Part shown: in pieces, positions 10,743-18,264 of the stretch
How positions within the stretch are numbered: the first letter of the stretch is position 1
How the letters are laid out: every line of letters begins with the position of its first letter
NCBI GenBank assembly: GCA_016699165.1
Contig: CP064963.1
Location: forward strand, 1-64,000
Length of the DNA: 64,000 bases
Source: Candidatus Melainabacteria bacterium
GTDB taxonomy: Bacteria > Cyanobacteriota > Vampirovibrionia > Obscuribacterales > Obscuribacteraceae
Direction of reading: 5' to 3'
Made by a program: the position numbers and the translations under genes
Notes under the pieces: generated by a model
What the model saw: the letters and a program-made list of their open reading frames with translations, nothing else
Database searches by the model: none
What the model was told of the DNA's origin: nothing

Positions 10743-11319
10743 ATGGATAGAAACAAGTGGGAGCATTTTTAGTTGCCGAATTAGTTGAAAGAATGCAATG
10801 TGGAGAGATTAGTCGGGTAATGAAATGGAACGATTCTCTCAGAGTAGATCACGCAGGAGGAGCCGTAATTTTGCGCAAAAGGTATCCAGGATTTAAGCCT
10901 AATACTTACTGTGGAAGCTATATTTTTTTCCAACCGAACCGAGATATTATGCCCTGTTAGAAGCCTGGAGAATTGTTTCGCCAGAGACTTTAGAAAGTGG
11001 AGAATGGGAGTATCCTCGACCCAAGGGAGTTGATATGGATATGCCTATGTTCAAAAGTGGTTTTGAAGATGGCGGCTTTTGTAAAATTGAGATGATTGAA
11101 GGCGGAAAATTTCTAGCGTTCTTAACAGCGGATGGCGGCAAATCTACATTTGCCAAATATGAATTCGCAATTGATTCTGAATATGCAAAATACCTAGAAT
11201 CTAAAGTAGGCAAAATGAAACCAGGCGACATTATCACTTTTGTAGAAAACCCTGCATGGAAGCCTGGTCAATATGTTGCTTATTTGCCACGAAGAGTTAT
11301 AGCTAAAGAGCAATCATGA
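10743..11319 (+). pseudogene. Second, frameshifted copy of the candidate immunity gene
   Basis: A paralogue of 9964-10554. The ATG at 10743 reads MDRNKWEHF and then meets a stop because two extra T bases sit in a T-run near 10769 (five T against three in copy 1). A second one-base excess in the T-run near 10925 shifts the frame again. Corrected, it encodes about 190 residues ending YLPRRVIAKEQS. The segment around VDMDMPMFKSGFEDGGF to FAKYEFAIDSEYA is unlike copy 1. Both lesions are in homopolymers, so an intact gene with base-calling errors is possible. If real, this is a decayed immunity copy. Confidence 0.65.
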
Positions 11320-11395
11320 GTTTGCCTGGTTTTACTAATCTTTTTTTGACGGTCTCATGTTTTGGGCACAATATATCCACAAATGGAAATAGGAA

Positions 11396-11953
11396 ATGCA
11401 AGAGAGTCAGTTTTTAGCGCCTGAAATAAGGTCTGAGCTCGAAGCCAACGAAAAGGTTCTCTGGGTGGGACAGCCCAATGCCATGAGTGAATTAATTAGC
11501 ACTCTGCCAATTTTAATTTTCGCCGTTCCGTGGACTGCAATTAGCGTCTTCTTTTTAATGTGTGCATTTACGACTACAAAGCAAGGACAGAATTTGTGGT
11601 TTCTTTCCATAATAGGCGTGCCTTTTACTCTTCTTGGTCTTTTGCTCTTATCTGTTCCTTTCTATACTTACTTTTACACGACGAAGACTCACTATCTGGC
11701 TACTGACCGCAATCTTTACGTCATTCAATTGGGCAAACAAATTTCGGTGGAAAAATATCCACGCGAAGATTTGATCAATCTCGTTAGAACCGAATCTGGT
11801 GGCAAAGGAACATTGCGTTGGACGCTCCAGGGCAATTCAGCGCGACCAAGTTATCGCAAGGCAAAACAGACAGGTGAAGTGGTTTTCAAAAACATAGCCA
11901 ACCCGCGTGAACTGGAACATTTACTTAGAGATACCGCAAAAAAAGGCAGTTAA
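11396..11953 (+). CDS. Membrane protein with PH-like domain
   Basis: 185 residues: a soluble N-terminus (about 1-30) containing LEANEKVLWVGQPNAMSE, two hydrophobic segments at about 33-56 and 66-90, then a cytosolic part (about 95-185) starting with YLATDRNLYVIQLGKQISVE. The order 'E-x-V-L-W-x-G-Q-P', two membrane segments, and a short domain beginning 'Y-x-x-T-D-R' is the pattern of bacterial PH-like (bPH2/DUF304-type) membrane proteins of unknown function. A paralogue follows directly at 11955, one base after this stop, so the pair is an operon. No enzymatic motif is seen. Confidence 0.65.
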   Translation: MQESQFLAPEIRSELEANEKVLWVGQPNAMSELISTLPILIFAVPWTAISVFFLMCAFTTTKQGQNLWFLSIIGVPFTLLGLLLLSVPFYTYFYTTKTHYLATDRNLYVIQLGKQISVEKYPREDLINLVRTESGGKGTLRWTLQGNSARPSYRKAKQTGEVVFKNIANPRELEHLLRDTAKKGS

Positions 11954-11954
11954 A

Positions 11955-12536
11955 ATGCTACCACCAGAAGCACCACAACACGTAAAAGACGAGTTGTTGC
12001 AAGGCGAGTCAATAACTTGGATTGGTCAACCAAGCAATAAATTGGCATTAAAAATTACTGCCGTAGTTTTGGTGGCAGTCTTGCTATTTATTATTTTCTT
12101 TCTCAAAGACTTTATGGGATTTGGCCGTGGTGCCAATTTTTCTTTTGCATTTCAAGGCATCGGGCTAGTGTTTACCGCCTTTGGAATGATTTTTTGTTAT
12201 ATGCTGCTCTCAGCACCTGTTCGAGTCTGGCTCTATTTTAAGAGAACATACTATGTGGTGACAGACAAGCGATATATAGTAATTTCTGGCGGAAATAAAA
12301 ATCGAAAAGTTCAGCAGTATGACAAGAAAACTGTAACGCCGCTTATGAGTGCGAGCTTTCTTGGTGTCACAAATTTAGTATGGCGGGCGCCTGGCTTTTA
12401 CAAAGACAGCGATGGTGACTCAAGGCAGAATACATTAACCTTTGCAGGCATCGAGCCTCGCGAAGTGTTCAACATTACAAGCGAAACTTTTCCAAAGCTA
12501 AGCGAAGCGGTGAAAACAACGTCACCGCCTCGTTAA
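11955..12536 (+). CDS. Paralogous membrane protein with PH-like domain
   Basis: 193 residues from the ATG at 11955 (MLPPEAPQHVKDELLQ); an in-frame ATG at 11907 lies inside the upstream gene and is less likely. The layout is the same as in its neighbour: ELLQGESITWIGQPSNKLAL near the start, membrane segments at about 35-55 and 75-97, then YYVVTDKRYIVISGGNKNRK opening the soluble domain, which ends near EVFNITSETFPKLSEAVK. Similarity to 11396-11953 at the G-Q-P and T-D-[RK]-x-Y motifs shows tandem duplication and divergence. The pair could form a hetero-oligomer. The cellular role is unknown. Confidence 0.65.
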   Translation: MLPPEAPQHVKDELLQGESITWIGQPSNKLALKITAVVLVAVLLFIIFFLKDFMGFGRGANFSFAFQGIGLVFTAFGMIFCYMLLSAPVRVWLYFKRTYYVVTDKRYIVISGGNKNRKVQQYDKKTVTPLMSASFLGVTNLVWRAPGFYKDSDGDSRQNTLTFAGIEPREVFNITSETFPKLSEAVKTTSPPR

Positions 12537-12586
12537 TTGTCGTAAGCCAACTTCGATAAGCTAGATTGTCTAGTTTAGACGTTTGT

Positions 12587-13453
12587 TTAGACGGTCACTG
12601 TATCTGGTATCACGAATTCAGGACGTACTGGTTTGGCGTAAAGTCCTTTTTCGTTGGCCATTTCAAACAGCTTGGTGAGAGCCTTTCTGCCAGAATCGCC
12701 GTAATCGATAGTCAGTTCGTTTACATACATGCCAACGAATTTGTCTGCCAATTCAGTTTTGCCTTCCAGGTTTCTGGCAAATTGAAGAGCGTATTTGAGA
12801 GCTTCTTCGCGGTGCGAAAGTGAGTACTCGATAGTTTCTTTCATCAGTTTGGTGGCAAGGGCGACAGTTTTTTCGTCCAAGTCTTTTCTGACAACGTTTC
12901 CACCAAGTGGAAGGGGAAGTCCGGTAAGTGTTGTCCACCATTCGCCAAGATCGACTACTTTATGTACGCCTTCTTGTTCATATGTAAGTTGGCTTTCGTG
13001 AATGATTACGCCGGCATCAAATTTGCCTTCGCGCACAAGATCTACGATTTGATCAAAAGGAACAGCTTGAATTTTGGCATAATTCAAATCGTCTTCGAAA
13101 AGTCTCAAAGCTAAATAAGCAGTGGTCAACTCACCGGGAATGGCGAGGCTGCAAGTTTTCAAATCTTCAGCAGTCATTTTATTCTTGGAAATGACCACAG
13201 GTCCGTAGTTGTTGCCCATACTGGCGCCGACTGGCATCAATTTGTATTTGTCTTGAATATAAGGATATGCGGCGAAGGAGATAGCCGATACTTCGTATTT
13301 GCCATTCATGGCGTCTTTGTTGAGGCTTTGGATGTCTTTCAGTTCTTGATGAACTGTCAATCCTTGCGTATCTAATAAATTGTTGGCCAGAGCATAAAAC
13401 ATGAATGCATCATCTGCATCTGGGCTGTGGGCTACTGTAATTTCATTCGTCAT
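12587..13453 (-). CDS. mqnD: 1,4-dihydroxy-6-naphthoate synthase (MqnD), futalosine menaquinone pathway
   Basis: The ATG at 13453 gives MTNEITVAHSPDADDAFMFY, the standard MqnD start; 288 residues fits the family. MqnD converts cyclic dehypoxanthinyl futalosine to 1,4-dihydroxy-6-naphthoate in the futalosine route to menaquinone. Supporting stretches are the SPDADDAFMFYAL opening, ISFAAYPYIQDKYKLMPVGA, CSLAIPGELTTAYLALRLF, and the catalytic-region FDAGVIIHESQLTYEQEG with the conserved histidine. LTGLPLPLGGNVVRKDL is also family-typical. It has the periplasmic-binding-protein-like fold but no signal peptide, so it is cytosolic. No other mqn gene is in the window. The upstream extension to 13522 is less likely to be translated. 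Confidence 0.93.
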   Translation of the reverse strand: MTNEITVAHSPDADDAFMFYALANNLLDTQGLTVHQELKDIQSLNKDAMNGKYEVSAISFAAYPYIQDKYKLMPVGASMGNNYGPVVISKNKMTAEDLKTCSLAIPGELTTAYLALRLFEDDLNYAKIQAVPFDQIVDLVREGKFDAGVIIHESQLTYEQEGVHKVVDLGEWWTTLTGLPLPLGGNVVRKDLDEKTVALATKLMKETIEYSLSHREEALKYALQFARNLEGKTELADKFVGMYVNELTIDYGDSGRKALTKLFEMANEKGLYAKPVRPEFVIPDTVTV

Positions 13454-13580
13454 TGTTTTGATTCCGTACCAACTAACTAACAAGGCGCTTCTGCACCCAT
13501 CTATTTTCCTAAAGATGAGCACAAAATGTCATGTGGAAAAGCTAATTTACACGGCTTCAAGCGGCGTATCGCACGCTGTG

Positions 13581-14252
13581 TCAGTCTTCAAGCCGATATC
13601 CAATGCCGTGAACATTCTTAATAAGTGAGGGTGCGCCCTTGGTGTCGATTTTGCTGCGCAACTTCTTAATACTGGTTCGGATGGTTTCAGACGATTTATC
13701 GGAGCTTGAGGTCCAAACTCGGTCTAGTAGTGCTTCTGAGCTAAATATTTGACCTTTATAACGAAGCAAAAATTCAAGCAGGGCGAATTCCATGCGAGGT
13801 ACATGCACTTCAACGTTGTCTACATAAACTTTGTGCAGACCTAGATTTAAGACTAAATTTCCTGCCTGGAGCACGTCACTATTTACAAAAGTAGGTCGCC
13901 TGAGCAGCGCTCGAACTCGAATACTCAATTCTTTTAAATGAAATGGCTTGGTCAAATAGTCATCAGCACCAGCTTCGAATGCTTTTTCTTTGTCGCCGAT
14001 TGTTCCACGAGCAGTCAAAACAAGGATGGGTGACTGACCTCCTTGTTTGCGATAAAGCTTACAAACTTCGGAGCCGTCCATCTTAGGCAGGTTTAGGTCC
14101 ATTAAAATAATGTCGTAATGGTAAGACTTGAGCATGTCTGCCGCTTCCAGCCCATCCTTAACCCATTCGATCAAGTAATGTTCTGTCTCGAGCCACTCAA
14201 GGACCATTTCTCCCTGGTTCTCGTCATCTTCTATGAGCAGAATTTTGGCCAT
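13581..14252 (-). CDS. OmpR-family response regulator
   Basis: 223 residues from the ATG at 14252 (MAKILLIEDDENQGEM). The receiver domain spans about 1-118: acidic pair EDD at 8-10, phospho-acceptor Asp in IILMDLNLPKMDG, Thr in LVLTARG, Lys in YLTKPFHLKE. A winged-helix effector domain fills about 128-222, with LEFLLRYKGQIFSSEALLDR and the C-terminal VHGIGYRLED hallmark of OmpR/PhoB proteins. It therefore binds DNA and regulates transcription after phosphorylation. No histidine kinase is adjacent (mqnD is downstream on the same strand, about 130 bases away), so it is an orphan regulator here. Its targets are unknown. Confidence 0.93.
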   Translation of the reverse strand: MAKILLIEDDENQGEMVLEWLETEHYLIEWVKDGLEAADMLKSYHYDIILMDLNLPKMDGSEVCKLYRKQGGQSPILVLTARGTIGDKEKAFEAGADDYLTKPFHLKELSIRVRALLRRPTFVNSDVLQAGNLVLNLGLHKVYVDNVEVHVPRMEFALLEFLLRYKGQIFSSEALLDRVWTSSSDKSSETIRTSIKKLRSKIDTKGAPSLIKNVHGIGYRLED

Positions 14253-14426
14253 GACAACGCTTTTGTTTATTGTTATACTAAAGTTACTCAGAATTAATAA
14301 TACCACTGATTTTGGGTACCAAACCGCCACATATTCTTCGTAACGTATGAAAAATAGGACACTAACTGAATTTGAGCAGATATTGATAACCTGCCGATAA
14401 ATTCTCTTACTAAACTAAACCGAAAT

Positions 14427-15037
14427 ATGAAACTCGCTAATTTTCTTTTTTTGATTGGAATTGCCATTGCTTCGACCACGCCGGTCAAAGCTCAGGAATT
14501 TGTCATTCCAGGCAGAACTATTACTAAGACAACGACTACGCGAACTTTTTCTGACCCAAATCTTCCTTCTGCAGTCAAAGCTCGCATGCAAGACGGCATC
14601 AGATATACAGTTTCAACTACTCAAGCCAACGGCTGGGAAAAGGGTTTAGTCAAAGGCACGCCCAACCTGAAAAATTATTTTTGGTGCGCAATGCCCAGAA
14701 CTAATCAAGCATGGTCCAGTTCTAAAACAAAAACTCAGACCACCACAATTCCGCCACAGGTCAGAAAATTCCGTTACAACAAACCTGTCCAAGTTAAAAC
14801 TTTCAATCCTAATATTAAGATGCCTCCACCGCCCGAAGCGCCAAGACAAGTGGCGAGCAGATCCGAGTCTCACGCCGAAGAAAAACTCAGGCTGTACTTA
14901 AATATAAGAAGACCGATTTGCCAAAAGCTTATAAAGCCTACCCAACTAACGATTTTTCGAGCGATTCAAACTTGAGTGGCTCTATAGTGAGCAAAGAGGG
15001 TCGGGCTAAGCTGCTTACTCCAACCAAGCATAAATAA
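14427..15037 (+). pseudogene. Secreted proline/lysine-rich protein, one frameshift
   Basis: Starts MKLANFLFLIGIAIASTTPV with a clear Sec signal peptide cleaved after about residue 22 (VKAQ-EF). The mature part is basic and rich in Thr, Pro and Lys (RTITKTTTTRTF; IKMPPPPEAPRQVASRS), with a central WCAMPRTNQAW stretch. The frame fails in the A-run near 14882 (HAEEKLRL); the alternative frame continues with QAVLKYKKTDLPKAYKAYP to a stop at 15035-15037, giving about 203 residues. No family recognised. One missing or extra A in AAAAA would repair the gene, so a functional gene with a sequence error is as likely as decay. Confidence 0.55.
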
Positions 15038-15214
15038 TCGTCGGTTTTGCTAACTCTTTAGTGTGGAAAGTTATTTAGGTAGAGCTTCCCCTAAGAGTGT
15101 CGTTATGGCAAAAATTACGCCTCGGACTATTATCATGACTTTCATGCTGGGAGTTTTGATTGCAACTGCTCCGCAATGGACAGTTAATCATCCCAAAGCG
15201 AATTACAGTGCACC

Positions 15215-15901
15215 GTGGATTTATCCTTCTTGCCAGCCCGAATAAGCACAAGACGAATCTTGCATTTATTGGCTCTGACTGTGCTTTTGAGCGGGTCTGG
15301 TGATAATGTTGTTTTTGCCCAAGGTGTAAGCAAGGGCTATTTAGATTCTATTTCTAAGAGCGGATTGACTCGTTGGAATAAAATTCCAGTCAAAGTTTAT
15401 ATTGAGTCGACTTCTGATGTGCCTGGATTCAAGCCAGAATTTGCCCAAATAATCAAACAAGCTTTTGAGACATGGCAGACGTCGTGCAAGGATAAACTTT
15501 CTTTTGAATTCTTGGAAAAATCAGACGATGCTCAAATTGTTTGCAAATGGACTAATGACAAAAAAGTTTTGATGAATCCAAACGAGGGTGGTAACACTCA
15601 AGTGGTGCCGAGTGCTGATGGTATTTTTACAGCTCAAATGCTTTTGCTCACCACGCCGCCACCAGGCAAGAGTGAGATAGAATCACATTATTTAATACGT
15701 GTTGCACTGCACGAAATTGGTCATGCTATTGGTATCACAGGTCACAGTCCAAACAAGACTGATATCATGTTTAGTATCGTTTATCCAGACGATAAAAATG
15801 TCAGTCTTTCTCTAAATGATATTGCCACCATAAATTCTTTGTATTCTATGAGTGCCAAAGAACTAGCTGCTAAGCCAATTTTACAGCCAACTCAAAATTG
15901 A
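15215..15901 (+). CDS. Secreted matrixin-like zinc metalloprotease
   Basis: 228 residues, probably from the GTG at 15215, with a signal peptide (ILHLLALTVLLSGSGDNVVFAQ, cut near residue 36). The mature enzyme carries YLIRVALHEIGHAIGITGHS, the extended HExxHxxGxxH zinc site of matrixins/metzincins, followed by DIMFSIVY supplying the Met-turn methionine about 10 residues later. The region before it (KIPVKVYIESTSDVPGFKPE; ETWQTSCKDKLSFEFLEKSD) matches the beta-sheet of short bacterial matrixin-like proteins. The likely role is hydrolysis of extracellular or periplasmic protein; the substrate is unknown. A short open frame at 15105-15245 (MAKITPRTIIMTFMLGV) overlaps its start and may be a small secreted peptide or an alternative leader. 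The stop TGA overlaps the next ATG (TGATG). Confidence 0.82.
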   Translation: MDLSFLPARISTRRILHLLALTVLLSGSGDNVVFAQGVSKGYLDSISKSGLTRWNKIPVKVYIESTSDVPGFKPEFAQIIKQAFETWQTSCKDKLSFEFLEKSDDAQIVCKWTNDKKVLMNPNEGGNTQVVPSADGIFTAQMLLLTTPPPGKSEIESHYLIRVALHEIGHAIGITGHSPNKTDIMFSIVYPDDKNVSLSLNDIATINSLYSMSAKELAAKPILQPTQN

Positions 15902-16290
15902 TGGACATTGACGCGAAAAATGCTAGTCCGCAAGTTAGAGCTTTGGAATTGAATAACGAAGCAGCAAAAGCATTACAAGAAAAGAATGCAGAACTAGCTA
16001 AGACTAAGCTTGAAGAGGCTCATGTACTCGACCCTAATAATCAACTGGTAAACTCTAATCTTGGTTCTATCTATGGAAATTATGGTGCCATATATGCGAT
16101 GGCATTTAAATTTCCAGAGTCAATGGATTATTTTAAAAAGAGCATAGACTTGCTTGAGAAGAGCAATAACAAACCCGTTCTAACTCAGGTGTTGACTAAC
16201 TATGTTCGTATTTTGCAAATGGCAAATCAACCAGAAGAAGTAAAGAAAGCACAAGCTAAATTAGCTAAACTCACTGGTGCTGCAAAATAG
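15901..16290 (+). CDS. Small TPR-like helical protein
   Basis: 129 residues starting at the ATG at 15901, overlapping the stop of the matrixin-like gene, so translationally coupled to it. The segment ALELNNEAAKALQEKNAELA and the following LEEAHVLDPNNQLVNSNLGS form one TPR-like helical pair, and FPESMDYFKKSIDLLEKSNN begins another. No signal peptide is seen, which is notable because its partner is exported; it may be the C-terminal half of a once longer protein, or a cytosolic partner. A terminator hairpin follows at 16313. Confidence 0.6.
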   Translation: MDIDAKNASPQVRALELNNEAAKALQEKNAELAKTKLEEAHVLDPNNQLVNSNLGSIYGNYGAIYAMAFKFPESMDYFKKSIDLLEKSNNKPVLTQVLTNYVRILQMANQPEEVKKAQAKLAKLTGAAK

Positions 16291-16312
16291 AAGTTAGTTC
16301 TTCTTAAATGTA

Positions 16313-16341
16313 AGAGGCAGGTTTTACACCCGCCTCTTTTT
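16313..16341 (+). terminator. Rho-independent terminator after the matrixin-like/TPR genes
   Basis: A GC-rich stem of ten pairs with one mismatch (arms 16313-16322 and 16328-16337, AGAGGCAGGT and ACCCGCCTCT) with a short TTTAC loop, followed by a run of T. It lies 23 bases after the stop at 16290. The group II intron begins directly downstream of it. Confidence 0.75.
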
Positions 16342-16347
16342 GTTTGC

Positions 16348-18243
16348 GTGCCACGCATGTTTGATAACTAGGAGGTGAGAGTCCCAGCACAACCTGATAG
16401 CGGTGAAGTGTAGCAGAGCGCAAGGGCGTTGCCGTGAGGCAGGGTCTGAAGGAAGCGCCGAGCAAATTCGCAACCTGACGAACAGAAATCGGATATGAGG
16501 CGCCATATGAGGACGAGCCAGCAAACGATGGCGAAGTCCATAGCTATCAAAACATATGAACGTAAATCCGGCAGGGGTGCGAAGAAAGTCGTCAAACTTA
16601 CCGTGGGAGATCTGCAATGTTGTTCGAAAGAACTGAGATTGTCGCGAGGCTGTCTGAGCGCATGGCAGAAGTCAGCAGAGGACATATTAGGTGACCCTAC
16701 CGAGTAAGCGCGGAGTTACGTGAGCGACTGGTGTTGGCATTGAAGGTCCAAACGGAGCAAGAGGAAATCGGACGAGGTACTCATGGACGGAAAGCAGCAG
16801 AAAATTCAATTCAACTTGACCTCAAGCAGAGCAGGAGGGGGTGAAGCCCCTGGTGGCATGCGGAGAGGGACTGAACCGGATGTGGTGGAAAACGAAACCG
16901 ATAGCCAAGTCAACGAGCAGTTAATGGAGGAAATTCTTGAAAAGGAAAATCTGATACAAGCACTAAAGGCGGTATTGCGAAACAAAGGAGCCCCAGGTAT
17001 TGACGGAATGACAGTTATGCAGCTTCCGGATTACCTGAGAGCAAACTGGAAAGAAACACGCGCAAAACTTTTGAAGGGAGAATATGGACCGCAAGCTGTA
17101 AGAAGAGTAGAGATACCAAAGTCGGGAGGCGGAGTAAGAAAACTCGGCATTCCAACGGTACTGGACCGATTCATACAACAGGCGATACAGCAAGTTTTTC
17201 AGAGAAAGTGGGATGCGTCATTTTCCGAACATAGCTATGGCTTTCGCCCGGGCCGCTCAGCGCATCAAGCGGTTGAGCAGGCTCGCCAATACATCAAAGA
17301 GGGAAACGGAATCGTCGTGGATATAGATTTGGAAAAGTTCTTTGACCGAGTCAATCACGATGTATTAATGAGTCGAATCGCTCGAAGAGTAAAGGATAAG
17401 CGAGTGTTGAAGTTAATCCGTGCGTTTCTGAACGTCGGAGTAATGGAAAACGGGTTATTTCAACCAATCGAAGAAGGGATGCCACAAGGGGGTCCACTTT
17501 CGCCAATACTTTCAAATCTGTTACTGGATGAATGGGACCGAGAACTTGAGAAACGAGGTCTAAAGTTTGTACGCTTTGCCGACGACTGCAATGTCTACGT
17601 GAGAAGCGAGCGAGCCGGACAACGAGTGATGGAAAGCATCACAAATTTCTTGAAAAAGAGGTTACGACTAAAAGTAAATGAGGAGAAAAGCGCAGTGGGA
17701 AAGCCGTGGAAGCGGAAATTCCTTGGATTCAGTTTCACAAGTGGTGCGAACCCGAAATTACGGATAGCACCACAATCACTGAAACGGATGAAAGAGAAGA
17801 TTCGCTATTTGACTAGACCGACCAAAGGAAGAAGTATGAAGCAAGTAATCGATGAACTTACAAACTACCTGCGAGGGTGGCACGCCTACTTTGGGCGTTG
17901 TGAGACACCATCAATTCTTGACCAACTCGACCGATGGGTGCGGCGCCGTCTGCGCGGTTTGGTATGGCGTCAGTGGAAGCGCGGAACGAAGAGATTTAAT
18001 GAGCTACGCAAACGCGGTATTGGTAAGGACTTGGCGGCACAAACTGCCGGCAGCCCGAAAGGACCATGGCGTATAAGCAAAAGCCCTGCTCTTAATTACG
18101 CCCTTCCAAACGCGTATCTGCGCTCACTAGGCTTGTATTCATTAAAGCTTGCAAAATGACTATTGCACCGAACCGCCGTGTACGGACCCGTACGCACGGT
18201 GGTGTGGCAGGGAGGAGTCCGTGAGGACTCCCCCTATGCCGAT
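16348..18243 (+). mobile_element. Group II intron with intact reverse transcriptase
   Basis: The ORF at 16783-18159 is a group II intron maturase/RT, and the flanks have intron RNA features. Upstream, about 435 bases of structured non-coding sequence begin near GTGCC at 16348 (a relaxed match to the GTGYG 5' end). Downstream, domain V is visible at about 18169-18206 as a hairpin with arms ACCGCCGTG and CACGGTGGT around GTACG-GACC-CGTAC. Domain VI is at about 18216-18240: a stem GGAGTCC/GGACTCC with outer GGCA/TGCC pairing and an unpaired A near 18236 as branch point. This leaves a GAT 3' end near 18243. The boundaries are estimates. Insertion immediately after a terminator hairpin is the target habit of class C group II introns. 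Confidence 0.85.
16783..18159 (+). CDS. ltrA: Group II intron reverse transcriptase/maturase
   Basis: 458 residues. The N-terminal part carries KGAPGIDGMTV (RT-0/1 region). The RT core follows with SYGFRPGRSAHQAVEQA (RT-2), VVDIDLEKFFDRVNHD (RT-3), GMPQGGPLSPILSNLLLDEW (RT-4) and the catalytic box KFVRFADDCNVYV (RT-5, FADD instead of YADD). RT-6/7 includes KFLGFSF. Domain X (maturase) contains LTNYLRGWHAYFGRCETPSI and RRRLRGLVWRQWKRG, ending SPALNYALPNAYLRSLGLYS. No HNH endonuclease domain follows, so retrohoming would use nicked or single-stranded DNA, as in endonuclease-lacking classes. All catalytic aspartates are present, so the element may be active. It assists splicing and reverse transcription of its host intron. 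Confidence 0.95.
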   Translation: MDGKQQKIQFNLTSSRAGGGEAPGGMRRGTEPDVVENETDSQVNEQLMEEILEKENLIQALKAVLRNKGAPGIDGMTVMQLPDYLRANWKETRAKLLKGEYGPQAVRRVEIPKSGGGVRKLGIPTVLDRFIQQAIQQVFQRKWDASFSEHSYGFRPGRSAHQAVEQARQYIKEGNGIVVDIDLEKFFDRVNHDVLMSRIARRVKDKRVLKLIRAFLNVGVMENGLFQPIEEGMPQGGPLSPILSNLLLDEWDRELEKRGLKFVRFADDCNVYVRSERAGQRVMESITNFLKKRLRLKVNEEKSAVGKPWKRKFLGFSFTSGANPKLRIAPQSLKRMKEKIRYLTRPTKGRSMKQVIDELTNYLRGWHAYFGRCETPSILDQLDRWVRRRLRGLVWRQWKRGTKRFNELRKRGIGKDLAAQTAGSPKGPWRISKSPALNYALPNAYLRSLGLYSLKLAK

Positions 18244-18264
18244 TAGTCTGATTCAGAAGTGACT

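Larger units (their letters stand above)
9781..11319 (+). repeat. Tandem duplication: toxin-tail plus partner gene, two units
   Basis: Unit 1 is about 9781-10554 (last 55 codons of the large protein plus partner gene). Unit 2 is about 10561-11319 (the same order, 6 bases later). The tails are nearly identical through EQVMSDLYAIRYGGSAATK and the final NWFRGDDE (NKWFRGDDE in unit 1), and both are followed by ACC-ATG-GAT and the partner gene start. Similarity fades in the middle of the partner gene and returns near its end. Unit 2's tail has no start codon or upstream toxin domains and is an orphan fragment. Confidence 0.85.

Noticed and set aside
16495..16707. Small plus-strand open frame upstream of the reverse transcriptase
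   Set aside because: It lies in the structured 5' part of the group II intron RNA, where open frames are incidental.
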